Notes under the pieces: model-generated
Told to the model about the DNA's origin: nothing
Databases searched by the model: none
The model's input: only the letters and a program-made list of their open reading frames with translations
Program-made: the position numbers and the translations under genes
Assembly: GCA_035693025.1 (NCBI GenBank)
Contig: DASSHI010000032.1
Location: 1-51,561 of the forward strand
Direction of reading: 5' to 3'
DNA from: VRUE01 sp035693025
GTDB lineage: Bacteria > Actinomycetota > Thermoleophilia > Solirubrobacterales > 70-9
Length of the DNA stretch: 51,561 nt
Part shown: piece after piece, positions 1-12,415 of the stretch
Numbering within the stretch: position 1 is the first letter of the stretch
Layout: every line of letters starts with the position of its first letter

Positions 1-1254
1 CGGGTCGAGGCCGTCGAGCCGCAGGTTCCACCTCCCCGCCTCGCCGTAGCGATGGCCGACCGAGCCGTTCGGGACGACGGGCGCCCCGGTGGCGGCGTCG
101 AGGACCACCGGCTTCCACTCGGCGTTCTCCGGCTCGCCGCCGGCGCCGTCGAGGTCGGAGGCCCGCAGCAGCCGGTCCGGCACGTAAGCGCCGTCGCGCT
201 CGCGCAGCGTCACCAGCAGCGGCAGGTCGGTGAAGCGGCGCGCGTAGTCCTGGAAGTAGGGCACCTGGCGGTCGACGTAGAACTCCTTCAGGATCACGTG
301 GCCCATCGCCATCGCCAGCGCCCCGTCGCTCCCCGGCTCGGCGGCCAGCCAGTGGTCGGCGAACTTGACGTGCTCGGCGAAGTCGGGTGAGACGACGACG
401 ACCTTCTGCCCGCGGTAGCGCGCCTCGACCATGAAGTGCGCGTCGGGCGTGCGGGTCGTCGGCAGGTTCGTCCCCCAGATGATCAGGTAGCCGGCGTTGA
501 ACCAGTCGCCGGACTCCGGCACGTCGGTCTGGTCGCCGAAGGACTGCGGCGAGGAGGGCGGCAGGTCGGCATACCAGTCGTAGAAGGAGAGGATCACCCC
601 GCCGATCAGCGAGAGGAAGCGGGTCCCCGCCGCGTAGGAGGCCATCGACATCGCCGGGATCGGCGAGAAGCCGACGACGCGGTCGGGTCCGTGCTGCTTG
701 ATCGTGTGGACGTGGGCGGCGGCGATCATCTCAGCCGCGTCCTCCCAGCTGGCGCGGACGAAGCCGCCCTTGCCGCGCTGGCGCTTGTAGAGGGTCGACT
801 TCTCGGGATCTTCGACGATCTCCGCCCAAGCCTCGACCGGGTCTCCGAGCCGCTTGCGCGCCTCGCGGAACATCGCCAGCAGGCTGCCGCGCACGTAGGG
901 GTACTTGACCCGCAGCGGCGAGTAGGTGTACCAGGAGAAGGAGGCGCCGCGGGGGCAGCCGCGGGGCTCGTAGTCGGGCATGTCGGGGCCGGTCGAGGGG
1001 TAGTCGACCGCCTGCGACTCCCAGGTGATCAGCCCATCCTTGACGTAGACGTTCCACGAGCAGGAGCCGGTGCAGTTGACGCCATGGGTCGAGCGCACCA
1101 CCTTGTCGTGCGCCCAACGGCCCCGGTAGGAGCGCTCCCAGTCGCGGTCCTTGGCGACGAGCTGACTCCAATGCTCCTCGGAAACCGGCCCACGACGCAG
1201 GAAGCGGTGGGCCTCGAGGAGCGGATTGGAGCGAGCGGCTAAGGCGATGACCAT
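1..1254 (-). CDS. narG: Nitrate reductase alpha subunit NarG, N-terminal part (3' end outside window)
   Basis: About 418 N-terminal residues of the membrane-bound respiratory nitrate reductase catalytic subunit, the molybdenum-bis-MGD enzyme that reduces nitrate to nitrite with quinol electrons. The translation shows the FS0 iron-sulfur ligands of NarG (His57, Cys61, Cys65 in HGVNCTGSC, and Cys100 in PRGCPRG) and, near residue 226, the FYDWYADLPP segment holding the Asp that ligates Mo in this family. The ATG at 1254 is preceded directly by AGGA; a GTG three codons upstream is an alternative start. The gene runs off the left edge, so narHJI cannot be seen. A 23-bp operator-like palindrome lies about 33 bp upstream, shared with the nitric-oxide stress genes at 8-13 kb. 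Confidence 0.95.
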   Translation of the reverse strand, partial: MVIALAARSNPLLEAHRFLRRGPVSEEHWSQLVAKDRDWERSYRGRWAHDKVVRSTHGVNCTGSCSWNVYVKDGLITWESQAVDYPSTGPDMPDYEPRGCPRGASFSWYTYSPLRVKYPYVRGSLLAMFREARKRLGDPVEAWAEIVEDPEKSTLYKRQRGKGGFVRASWEDAAEMIAAAHVHTIKQHGPDRVVGFSPIPAMSMASYAAGTRFLSLIGGVILSFYDWYADLPPSSPQSFGDQTDVPESGDWFNAGYLIIWGTNLPTTRTPDAHFMVEARYRGQKVVVVSPDFAEHVKFADHWLAAEPGSDGALAMAMGHVILKEFYVDRQVPYFQDYARRFTDLPLLVTLRERDGAYVPDRLLRASDLDGAGGEPENAEWKPVVLDAATGAPVVPNGSVGHRYGEAGRWNLRLDGLDP

Positions 1255-1286
1255 TCCTATCACACGCAAAGCCAGGTCCGGGCCAA

Positions 1287-1309
1287 TTTACACATAGTCA
1301 GTGGATGAA
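1287..1309. promoter_or_regulatory. Operator copy 1 (TTTACACA-N7 half-palindrome) upstream of narG
   Basis: The left half TTTACACA is identical to the perfect copy at 11304-11326. The spacer is also 7 bp, and the right half TGGATGAA keeps 5 of 8 positions of TGTGTAAA. It sits 33 bp before the narG start, in the divergent gap to the cupin gene. The regulator that binds is unknown. Confidence 0.55.
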
Positions 1310-1393
1310 CGATTCGGGCACGGTACGATGGCGCGCGAGCACTCCTCAGCTGCGAGGCGTGCCTCCAAACGCCGAACTACGAGAGGAGCGACC

Positions 1394-1767
1394 GTGCGGA
1401 GCTGGGACCTCAAGGAGCTGGACCTGAAGCCGCGATTGCCGGAGATCCTCTCCTCCAGCGAGGACGCACGGGCCATCGTCCTCGACCTCGCCGCCGGCGA
1501 GAGCCTCTCCGAGCACGAGGTCCACGAGCGTGCCTGGCTGATCGTCCTCGACGGCGAGGTCGAGGTCGGCGCCAGTGCCGGCACGACCGCCTCGGGCGGC
1601 CGCGGCCTCCTGGTCGAGTTCGAGCCCCGCGAGCGACACGAGGTCACGGCATCGAGCGAAGCCCGCTTGCTGTTGCTGCTCACCCCGTGGCCGGGCGATG
1701 GCCACCCGGGGGCGATGGAGATCCGCGAGAAGCTCTACACCCGCCGCCACGCCGCCAAGCGCTCGGA

Positions 1768-1771
<4 letters not shown>
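1394..1771 (+). CDS. Small cupin-domain protein
   Basis: A 125-residue single-domain cupin: the segment IVLDLAAGESLSEHEVHERAWLIVLDGEVEV is the usual conserved beta-barrel core with HxxxxxA-type metal-site spacing, followed by the second barrel motif around FEPRERHEVTA. The GTG at 1394 is chosen over upstream ATGs because it has a GAGGAG ribosome-binding site at a good distance and the residues before it are not cupin-like. It overlaps gltB by the GTGA junction, so it is probably translated together with it. Substrate and role are not evident; small cupins of this kind often bind a metal or act as sensors. Confidence 0.8.
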
Positions 1772-6277
<4,506 letters not shown>

Positions 6278-6285
<8 letters not shown>

Positions 6286-7783
6286 GATCGGCGGCTTCCT
6301 CCACCTGCACCGGATCGGCTTCGACAAACGCGACCCGGCGATCCGCACCGGCGATTACGACCACTACTTCGAGACCCAGCCCGACGCCGAGCTGCGCTAC
6401 CAGGGCGCACGGTGCATGGACTGCGGCGTGCCCTTCTGCCACCTCGGCTGCCCGCTCGGCAACCTGATCCCCGACTGGAACGACCAGGTCTACCGGGGGC
6501 GCTGGCGCGAGGCGATCGACCAGCTTCACAACACCAACAACTTCCCCGAGTTCACCGGCCGGATCTGCCCGGCGCCGTGCGAGTCGGCCTGCGTACTGGC
6601 GATCAACGACGACGCGGTGACGATCCAGCAGCTCGAGCTGGGGATCGTCGAGCACGCGTTCCGTGAAGGCTGGATCGTCCCCGAACCGCCGCCGCGGCGC
6701 AGCGGGCGCGGCGTCGCCGTGGTGGGTGCCGGGCCGGCGGGGATGGCCGCAGCCGCGGAGCTCAACAAGCGTGGCCACCTCGTCACCGTCTTCGAGCGCG
6801 ACGAGGGGGTCGGCGGGCTGATGCGCTTCGGCGTCCCCGACTCCAAGCTCGAGAAGTGGGTGATCGACCGCCGCGCCCGGCTTCTCGAGGAAGAGGGGGT
6901 CACCTTCACCTGCAACGTCGAGGTCGGCCGCGACGTCGATGCCGCGGAGCTGCGGGAGCGCTTCGACGCGGTCGTGCTGGCGACCGGCTCTCGGGTCGGG
7001 CGGCGGCTCGATATCCCCGGTGGCGAGCTGGCAGGTGTCCACCAGGCGATGGACTACCTCTATCAGCGCAATCGCGCCGCCGCCCGCGGCAAGGGCGAAG
7101 AGCCCGAGTCGGGGACCCCCGCGCCCAGACACGAGATCAGCGCCGCCGGCAAGCACCTCGTCGTGATCGGCGGCGGCGACACCGGCATGGACTGCCTCTC
7201 CAACGCCGGACGCGAGGGCGCACTCAGCGCGGTCGCGCTGGACACCTACGCCGAGATCCCGGCCTCGGGGCGCTACCCGAGCACCCCCTGGCCGCTCTCG
7301 GCCAAACGGACGCCGGGCACCTACGCGCTCGAAGAGGGGGGCGAGCGCCGCTGGGGCACCCAAGCGCTGCGCCTGGAGGGCACCGACGGTCGCGTCAACC
7401 GTGTCCACGCGATCGGCGTGCGGGGAACCTCGACCTCCGACGCCGAGCCGGTCCCGGGTTCGGAGTTCAGCCTCGAGGCGGACCTGGTCCTGATCGCGAT
7501 CGGGTTCACCCACCCCCAACATGAGGGGCCGATCGAGGAACTCGGGGTCGCGCTGGACACCCACGGCAACGTCAGGGCCGGCGCCTACGCCACCTCGCGC
7601 GAGGGTGTATTCGCGGCCGGCGATGCCCGCCGCGGCCAGTCGCTGATCGTCTGGGCGATCGCCGAGGGGCGCCGCTGCGCCCGCGTGGTCGACCGCTGGC
7701 TGGGCGGCGAGGGCGGGCCGCTGCCGCTCGGCGCCGAGACCCCCGGCATCCCCGGCGAGACGGGCATCCTGCCCTCCGCCTGA
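6278..7783 (+). CDS. gltD: Glutamate synthase small subunit
   Basis: 501-residue FAD-dependent beta subunit that passes NADPH electrons to GltB. Two N-terminal cysteine clusters for [4Fe-4S] centres are visible (C46, C49, C54, C58 in CMDCGVPFCHLGC, and CPAPCESAC about 50 residues later). An FAD-binding GAGPAGMAAAAEL motif follows, and a second dinucleotide motif VVIGGGDTGMDC for NADPH lies near residue 290. The length is close to the family norm. The ATG lies inside the gltB 3' end, 8 bp before the gltB stop, which is the usual gltBD coupling. A GC-rich hairpin follows 48 bp downstream. Confidence 0.97.
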
Positions 7784-7830
7784 ACGCGGTCCTCACCACT
7801 CCTCCCCGACGACCACGGTGACCCTGGTCC

Positions 7831-7856
7831 CCCCGCGCCACGGATCGGGCGCGGGG
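7831..7856. terminator. Bidirectional terminator-like hairpin between gltD and the AhpD-like gene
   Basis: Perfect 9-bp inverted repeat CCCCGCGCC / GGCGCGGGG with an 8-nt loop, in the convergent gap between gltD (plus) and the carboxymuconolactone-decarboxylase gene (minus). There is no T-tract, as is common for high-GC terminators. Confidence 0.55.
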
Positions 7857-7885
7857 AGCTCAGCCTCGGGAACCGCCGTCGGCCC

Positions 7886-8341
7886 TCAGCCGCCGTGCGG
7901 GGAGACGTACTCGCCGACCGGGGAGCGCAGCCCGACGGCGAACCGGTTCCAGCCGTTGATCGCGACGATCGCCAGGGTCAGGGCGACGATCTCCTCCTCG
8001 TCGAACTTGCTCGCGAGCTCGTCGTAGACGTCGTCGGGGGCGCCGCTTTGGGGCAGCAGCGTCAACGCCTCGCACCAGGCGAGCGCGGCGCGCTCGCGCT
8101 CGCTGTAGCAGGGAGCCTCGCGCCAGGCGTCCAACAGGTAAAGGCGCTGCTCGTCCTCGCCCAGCGCGCGGGCGTCCTTCGAGTGCATGTCGAGGCAGTA
8201 GGCGCAGCCGTTGAGCTGCGAGGCGCGCATCTTGACCAGCTCGCGCAGGGCCGGCTCGAGCGAGCTCTCCGCTCCCGCTTTCTCCAATCCCACCATCGCC
8301 CGCGTCGCGGCCGGGAAGACACGTTTGTAATCGATTCGCAT
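7886..8341 (-). CDS. Carboxymuconolactone decarboxylase / AhpD-like peroxidase
   Basis: 151-residue protein of the AhpD/CMD fold. The active-site region NGCAYCLDMHSKDA has the CxxC pair and downstream His typical of the alkylhydroperoxidase (AhpD-like core) branch rather than true decarboxylases. The ATG at 8341 has an AAAGGA ribosome-binding site. It follows the nnrS-like gene by 32 bp on the same strand, so it may be the last gene of the ric-nnrS operon and act in peroxide or nitrosative defence. That pathway role is inferred from context only. Confidence 0.85.
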   Translation of the reverse strand: MRIDYKRVFPAATRAMVGLEKAGAESSLEPALRELVKMRASQLNGCAYCLDMHSKDARALGEDEQRLYLLDAWREAPCYSERERAALAWCEALTLLPQSGAPDDVYDELASKFDEEEIVALTLAIVAINGWNRFAVGLRSPVGEYVSPHGG

Positions 8342-8373
8342 GGGGGTCCTTTCTCTCGGTAATCGAGTTCTCG

Positions 8374-9516
8374 TCAGAGTCGAGGCGCCTGCATCGAGGC
8401 CGGCGGGCCGAGCGCCGGCCCGGTGGCGGGCGCAGCCCGCCGAGCGCGCCGCGCCCGGATCGCCAGGCCCGCGGCGAGCGCCAAGAAGGTGAGGATGGCA
8501 GCCTCGTCGAGTACCCCGCCCCAGCGCCAGGCGGGGATGCTTTCGCCGAGGTCCCCGAACAGCCGCAGCACCAGGCCGGCGTGCAGCAGCGCCAGCGGCG
8601 CGTAGAGAGCGCGGCCGTAGGGCAGCGCCACACCCAGCACCGCTGGGACGATCACCGGCGCGTGGGCGAAGACCATCGAGAAGACGAAGCCGAGGAAGAT
8701 CGTGTGGACCATCGCGTCGTAGCCGAAGCCGCCGCCCGCCAGCGCCCCCGACCACAGCCAGACGCCGCCGGCGACGGCTAGCCAGAAGTAGCCGGCGAGC
8801 AGAGCGCCGGCCATGTAGCGGGTCACGCCGGACATCCGGATCGTACGCCGGGCGACGTCATAGCGGGCCAGCCAGGCGGCCTGGGCAAGCATCCCGGCCC
8901 CCGCCAGTCGCACGCCGAGCGCCTGCCAGGGCAGGCTCAGCACGACACCGAGGCAAAACAGCGCGACCGCCGCCAGCAGCAGTCGCCGGGCGCGGGCCGG
9001 AAGGCGGCGCATGCGCGAGAGCTCGAGCCGCTCGCCGACAATCGTCAGCACCAGGAAAGCCGCTAGGAAGGGGACGACGCGCGGGATCGCGACCCCGCCG
9101 AGCCAGACGATCGCCCCGGCCGCCCAGGCTGCCGCGCCGAGGCCCATGATGGCGTTGTGCCAGGTTGGGTCGATGCGGTGGACGGCGACGAAGACCGCGA
9201 CCAAGGCGAGGCCGCCGAGCGCCAGCAGCGCCTGCCCGACGCTCGCCGGCAGGCCGACGATCAGCCACAGCGCGCCGGCCGCGGCCCCGGTCGGCACGAG
9301 GTAGGGCCAGGGCGGGTGCCGGCCCAGCGCCACCGCGCGCTCGAGGCCGATCTGCGTGCCGAGGAAGCCCAGCACCAGCAGCGGCCCGTGCTCGGCGGCC
9401 AGCGCCGGGCGCAGCGGCGGCAGGTCGAAGCCGAGCCGCAGCAGCCCGGCCCAGAGGCCGGCGAGCAGCGCGACCAGCGCCGCGGCCAGCAGCGGCGCTC
9501 GCCTCAGTCGCTCCAC
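8374..9516 (-). CDS. nnrS: NnrS-like multi-spanning membrane protein
   Basis: 380-residue, very hydrophobic protein with about ten to twelve predicted membrane spans. Conserved-looking histidine segments EHGPLLVLGFLGTQIGLERAVAL near the N-terminus and MVHTIFLGFVFSMVFAHAPVIV near residue 265 resemble the NnrS family of haem/copper membrane proteins linked to nitric-oxide stress and denitrification. The GTG start overlaps the upstream MIP18 gene by 13 bp. The position downstream of ric and DUF2249, and the co-occurrence with narG, support the NnrS call. The symbol is a family assignment made by eye, not a confirmed orthologue. Confidence 0.7.
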   Translation of the reverse strand: MERLRRAPLLAAALVALLAGLWAGLLRLGFDLPPLRPALAAEHGPLLVLGFLGTQIGLERAVALGRHPPWPYLVPTGAAAGALWLIVGLPASVGQALLALGGLALVAVFVAVHRIDPTWHNAIMGLGAAAWAAGAIVWLGGVAIPRVVPFLAAFLVLTIVGERLELSRMRRLPARARRLLLAAVALFCLGVVLSLPWQALGVRLAGAGMLAQAAWLARYDVARRTIRMSGVTRYMAGALLAGYFWLAVAGGVWLWSGALAGGGFGYDAMVHTIFLGFVFSMVFAHAPVIVPAVLGVALPYGRALYAPLALLHAGLVLRLFGDLGESIPAWRWGGVLDEAAILTFLALAAGLAIRARRARRAAPATGPALGPPASMQAPRL

Positions 9517-9845
9517 CCCAGCGCCGCCCGCGCGACCTCGCTCATGTCCTCGGGCCTCCAGGGCGGGTCCAGCTCGCTATCGACGAGGACGTGGCGCAGG
9601 CCGGGAGCCTGCGCCAGGCAGGCGCGGATCTCGTCCTCGATGTAGTCGGAAAGCGGGCAGGCGGGGGTCGTCACGGTGAAGCGGATGCGTGCCACGCCCC
9701 CGCTGACGCTCGCCTCGCGGAGCAGCCCCAGCTCGACGATGTCGACTCCCAGCTCGGGGTCGATCACGCCGTGCAGCAGCTCGCGCACCAGCTCCGGCGA
9801 GGGATCCTCGGCGAGGGCGGCGAGCCCGGGCGCTCCGCCGGACAT
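9504..9845 (-). CDS. MIP18/DUF59-family Fe-S cluster assembly factor
   Basis: 113-residue protein of the SufT/PaaD/MIP18 family. The pattern VIDPELGVDIVELGLLREA followed by VRFTVTTPACPLSDYIEDEI (Cys within TPACPL) is the family signature. Members help mature [4Fe-4S] proteins. The ATG at 9845 shares one base with the stop of the DUF2249 gene (TGATG), and the 3' end overlaps the nnrS-like gene by 13 bp, so this is a tightly coupled operon. Next to the Fe-S repair protein RIC, a role in rebuilding clusters after nitrosative damage is a reasonable inference. Confidence 0.88.
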   Translation of the reverse strand: MSGGAPGLAALAEDPSPELVRELLHGVIDPELGVDIVELGLLREASVSGGVARIRFTVTTPACPLSDYIEDEIRACLAQAPGLRHVLVDSELDPPWRPEDMSEVARAALGWSD

Positions 9846-10345
9846 CAGGCGGCCGCCTCGGCCGGCTTGCCGATCCTCACCCGCCACACGGTCGGTCCCT
9901 GCTCGAGGTAGTCCCAGGTGAACTGGCCGGCGTGCTCGGCGGCGAACTGGTATTCGAGCGGTTTGGGGTCGTGGTCGTTGACGAGGACGAAGCCCTCGCC
10001 GCCGCCCAGCGCTTCGTAGTGCTCGAAGATCAGCTCGTGGCGGCGGGCGGGCGGCTCGTTGCGAACATCGAGATCGGGATCGGCAGTCGGCACAGGTGTC
10101 TCCTTTTGTCGTTTTCGTGAGCGCGAGGCAAGCCTGTGCATGAGCGCGTTGACGCGCTGGGCCTGCCCTGGGTCGTGGCGCCGCAGGCTCGCGTAGGCGG
10201 CACCGGCGAAACGATTTGCCTCGTCGGGGCGACCCGCCTCACCGAGCGCCGCCAGGGCGTCGAGCAGGGTGTCGAGGAGGCGCCCCTCGACGGCCCGGCA
10301 CTCCTCCGTCGAGGGATCTGCGATCGGCACACGCGGGATCCGCAC
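9845..10345 (-). CDS. DUF2249-domain protein with helical N-terminal region
   Basis: 166 residues. The C-terminal part from about residue 95 (RRHELIFEHYEALGGGEGFVLVNDHDPKPLEYQF) matches the DUF2249 domain, a small TusA-like fold commonly found beside hemerythrin and denitrification genes. The first 75 residues form an alpha-helical segment with ANRFAGAAYASLRRHDPGQAQRVNALMHRL, then a charged linker. The GTG start at 10345 lies 6 bp after the small upstream gene. The biochemical function of DUF2249 is unknown; the operon with ric, MIP18 and nnrS suggests nitrosative-stress or Fe-S work. Confidence 0.8.
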   Translation of the reverse strand: MRIPRVPIADPSTEECRAVEGRLLDTLLDALAALGEAGRPDEANRFAGAAYASLRRHDPGQAQRVNALMHRLASRSRKRQKETPVPTADPDLDVRNEPPARRHELIFEHYEALGGGEGFVLVNDHDPKPLEYQFAAEHAGQFTWDYLEQGPTVWRVRIGKPAEAAA

Positions 10346-10351
10346 CGGCCC

Positions 10352-10552
10352 TCAATGAGTCCCTCGGCGAGCAGGCGCATCCGGATCCGGCCCGCCGAGC
10401 GGAGACCCATCCGCGGCAGCCCGTGTCTGCGGCGCCGCGGATGGGTGCTCGTGCCAGACGTGAGCCGCCTCGGCGACCCAGGCCTGGCAGCAGAGCGGCA
10501 GGGACTGCGGGGTGGAGGGCGCCCGAGGGCGGTGAGGCTCAGGCTTGGCCAT
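10352..10552 (-). CDS. Small hypothetical protein in the ric operon
   Basis: 66 residues beginning MAKPEPHRPRAPST; the middle reads LPLCCQAWVAEAAHVWHEHP, with an adjacent Cys pair and three His, and the tail is disordered. I do not recognise it. The case for it is its position: the ATG lies 14 bp before the ric stop and its own stop is 6 bp before the DUF2249 start, exactly filling the gap in an otherwise overlapping operon. Confidence 0.5.
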   Translation of the reverse strand: MAKPEPHRPRAPSTPQSLPLCCQAWVAEAAHVWHEHPSAAPQTRAAADGSPLGGPDPDAPARRGTH

Positions 10553-11288
10553 CGGCACCTCCACCGGTTCCCAACGGCGCCGAGCCGGCCTCCGCGGCGA
10601 GCTTGCGCACCCGCGGAAACAGCACGTTGTTCTCCTCGTGGACGTGCTGGTGCAGGTCGGCCTCGAAGTGGCGCAGCGCCTCTAGCAGGGACCGATGCGT
10701 GGAGCAGAGTGCCTCCGAGACGTCATAGCCGCCGGCTAGCTCGCGCAGGGCCACCAGTCCTTTGCCGACGACCAGGTGCTCGGCCTCGTGGGGCTCGATC
10801 AGGGTGACGTCGACGGCAGCGTCCCCCCGCTCCAGCGCTCGGCATGCGGGGAAGAGCGCCTGCTCCTCCTCCTGCAGGTGGCGCTCGAGCTCGGCGCGCA
10901 GGGTGGCGAAGGCACGCTCGGTCAGCTCGAGCTCGGGCCGGCCCTCGCCGTGGACGCGGACGACGGTCGCCAGCAACTCAGCGATGCGGGGCAGTTCGCC
11001 GCGCAGGCCTTCGTGGTGGGCGGAAACGATGTGGTCGCAAAGTTCGCCGATGCTCGCTCGGCGCCAGTCGCGCTCCTCGACGGCGTGCGAGGGCTGTTCG
11101 CCCCGCTCCAGGGCGGCCAACAGCCGCTCGACGGTGCCGACGTCGAGCCCGCGCGCCGCGCAGGCGTCCGCAAGGCTCTGTGAGCCGCCGCAGCAGTAGT
11201 CGAGGTGAAGGCGCTCGAAGACCCGCGTACGCTCGGGCCGTTCCGTGACAAGTTCGGCGAGGCTGCTGGTCGTTTCGATCTGGCTCAT
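10539..11288 (-). CDS. ric: Iron-sulfur cluster repair di-iron protein (RIC; ScdA/YtfE/DnrN family)
   Basis: 249-residue protein. An N-terminal ScdA_N (DUF542) domain with the signature VFERLHLDYCCGGSQSLADAC is followed by a C-terminal hemerythrin four-helix domain with the expected iron-binding residues (HIVSAHHEGLR, HLQEEEQALFP, EPHEAEH, HVHEENNVLFPRV). The family releases iron and repairs [Fe-S] clusters damaged by nitric oxide or peroxide in the cytoplasm. An ATG at 11312 overlaps the palindromic operator, so the internal ATG at 11288 is preferred. It is the first gene of the run to nnrS and probably ahpD. A perfect 23-bp palindrome lies 16 bp upstream of the start, a position suited to repression. 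Confidence 0.93.
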   Translation of the reverse strand: MSQIETTSSLAELVTERPERTRVFERLHLDYCCGGSQSLADACAARGLDVGTVERLLAALERGEQPSHAVEERDWRRASIGELCDHIVSAHHEGLRGELPRIAELLATVVRVHGEGRPELELTERAFATLRAELERHLQEEEQALFPACRALERGDAAVDVTLIEPHEAEHLVVGKGLVALRELAGGYDVSEALCSTHRSLLEALRHFEADLHQHVHEENNVLFPRVRKLAAEAGSAPLGTGGGADGQA

Positions 11289-11303
11289 CGTCTTGACGAT
11301 TAG

Positions 11304-11326
11304 TTTACACATAAGGAGTGTGTAAA
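11304..11326. promoter_or_regulatory. Operator copy 2 (perfect palindrome) upstream of ric
   Basis: TTTACACA, a 7-bp spacer TAAGGAG, then TGTGTAAA: the halves are exact reverse complements. It sits immediately upstream of ric. It is the best copy of a motif also present before narG and between osmC and the flavoprotein gene. Confidence 0.8.
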
Positions 11327-11375
11327 TTACAGAGCCAACCCGCTGGCACGAATCGACTTCTATAGCGAGCGCCAG

Positions 11376-11531
11376 ATGCCCGCCTACGTCCCCAGTTCAT
11401 CGACTGGGCCCTACAAGGTCGAGCGCGGCGAGGGCTTTGAGCTGACGCCCTCGGCGCGCATCCGACTTTCACCCCCCTATAGGTGGGTCAATATCGGATG
11501 CGCGCCGAGGGGTGGACGGCCGCGCGTGTGA
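11376..11531 (+). pseudogene. Short open frame divergent from ric, possibly a truncated gene
   Basis: A 51-codon ATG frame starting MPAYVPSSSTGPYKVERGEG. The first 27 or so codons have strongly GC-biased third positions like real genes here, but the frame loses this pattern exactly where a perfect 18-bp inverted repeat begins at 11448. It may be a remnant whose 3' part was lost, or a very small real gene. No family recognised. The surrounding 11327-11590 stretch holds no other gene. Confidence 0.3.
11448..11511. repeat. Long hairpin: perfect 18-bp inverted repeat with 28-nt loop
   Basis: Left arm 11448-11465 (CCCTCGGCGCGCATCCGA) and right arm 11494-11511 are exact reverse complements. The loop contains a smaller CACC/GGTG pairing. 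It lies between ric and the ferredoxin gene, 80 bp downstream of the ferredoxin stop on the minus strand. It could terminate the osmC-fdx transcript, or be a small mobile repeat. Confidence 0.7.
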
Positions 11532-11590
11532 CCGGAGGAAGGCGACGAGAGCGTTCATCGCGATCAGGGGCACCGACGTGGTGGCACTGG

Positions 11591-11860
11591 TCAATCTTTG
11601 CCCTTGCGGTAGTAGGCGGCGTTGATCTCGATGTACTTCTGCCACTCCGGCGGCACCATGTCCTCCGGTGTGATCGCGTCCACGGGGCAGGCCTCGACGC
11701 AGGCGTCGCAGTCGATGCACTCGTCGGGGTCGATGTAGAGCACCTCGTGCTGCTCGTAGTCGGGCTCGTCAGGGGTGGGATGGATGCAGTCGACAGGACA
11801 GACCTCGACGCAGGAGTTGTCCTTGGTGCCTATGCAGGGCTCATTGATCACATAGGCCAT
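11591..11860 (-). CDS. Ferredoxin with two cluster-binding motifs (7Fe/8Fe type)
   Basis: 89 residues. The first cysteine set is CIGTKDNSCVEVCPVDCIHP and the second is CIDCDACVEACPVDAI, as in actinobacterial FdxA-type [3Fe-4S][4Fe-4S] or 2[4Fe-4S] ferredoxins. It is a soluble low-potential electron carrier. The ATG overlaps the osmC stop (TAATG), so the pair is co-translated and falls under the operator at 12349. Its partner could be the flavoprotein transcribed divergently from the same operator; this is an inference from context. Confidence 0.93.
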   Translation of the reverse strand: MAYVINEPCIGTKDNSCVEVCPVDCIHPTPDEPDYEQHEVLYIDPDECIDCDACVEACPVDAITPEDMVPPEWQKYIEINAAYYRKGKD

Positions 11861-12309
11861 TAGGTCCCCCCCTCGAGGAGATGGCTGCTGACCGTGATCT
11901 CCGCCCCGCCGAACAGGCGCGAGACCGGACAAAGGGCCGCAGCCTCGGCGACCACCGCCTCGAATCCGCCGGCGTCGAGGCCGTCGACCCGCCCACCCAC
12001 ATCGAGCGCCGAGGAGACGATGGTCGGCAGACCGTCGACCTCGGCGAGGGTCACGGTCGCCTTCACCTGCAACTCCCCCGGAGCCTTCTTCGCCTCCCCG
12101 AGCTTGAGCGCGAGCGCCATCGCGAAGCACGAGGAATGCGCCGCCGCGCACAGCTCCTCCGGGCTGGTCTTTCCGGCCGGAGCCTCCGTGCGAGAGGCCC
12201 AGGTCACGTCGAGGTCGTCGAAACCTCCGCTGTCACCGTGAACCACCCCGCGGCCGCTGGCGAGGTCGGCCGACCAGGTGGTCTTGGCGGTGCGGGTTGC
12301 GATTGCCAT
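11860..12309 (-). CDS. OsmC/Ohr-family peroxiredoxin-like protein
   Basis: 149 residues with the two OsmC-family reactive cysteines, in HSSCFAMAL (residue about 60) and in ALCPVSRLF (about 126). Family members reduce organic hydroperoxides with a Cys-Cys cycle. The start ATG at 12309 has a strong AAGGAG ribosome-binding site. The gene is transcribed away from the flavoprotein at 12416 across a shared palindromic operator, and is coupled to the ferredoxin gene downstream. Confidence 0.9.
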   Translation of the reverse strand: MAIATRTAKTTWSADLASGRGVVHGDSGGFDDLDVTWASRTEAPAGKTSPEELCAAAHSSCFAMALALKLGEAKKAPGELQVKATVTLAEVDGLPTIVSSALDVGGRVDGLDAGGFEAVVAEAAALCPVSRLFGGAEITVSSHLLEGGT

Positions 12310-12348
12310 TGCTGCTCCTTCCGCTCGGCAGCCAAGGTGGCTGGCTTA

Positions 12349-12371
12349 TTTATACAATATCAGTGTGTAAA
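12349..12371. promoter_or_regulatory. Operator copy 3 (TTTATACA-N7-TGTGTAAA) between osmC and the flavoprotein gene
   Basis: Same 8-7-8 architecture as at 11304, with one substitution in the left half. It lies in the 106-bp divergent promoter region, about 40 bp from each start codon, so one bound regulator could control both directions. Confidence 0.75.
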
Positions 12372-12415
12372 ATACTGAAGCCCATCCCGAACCCACGAAG
12401 ACTCGAGGCCGAGCT

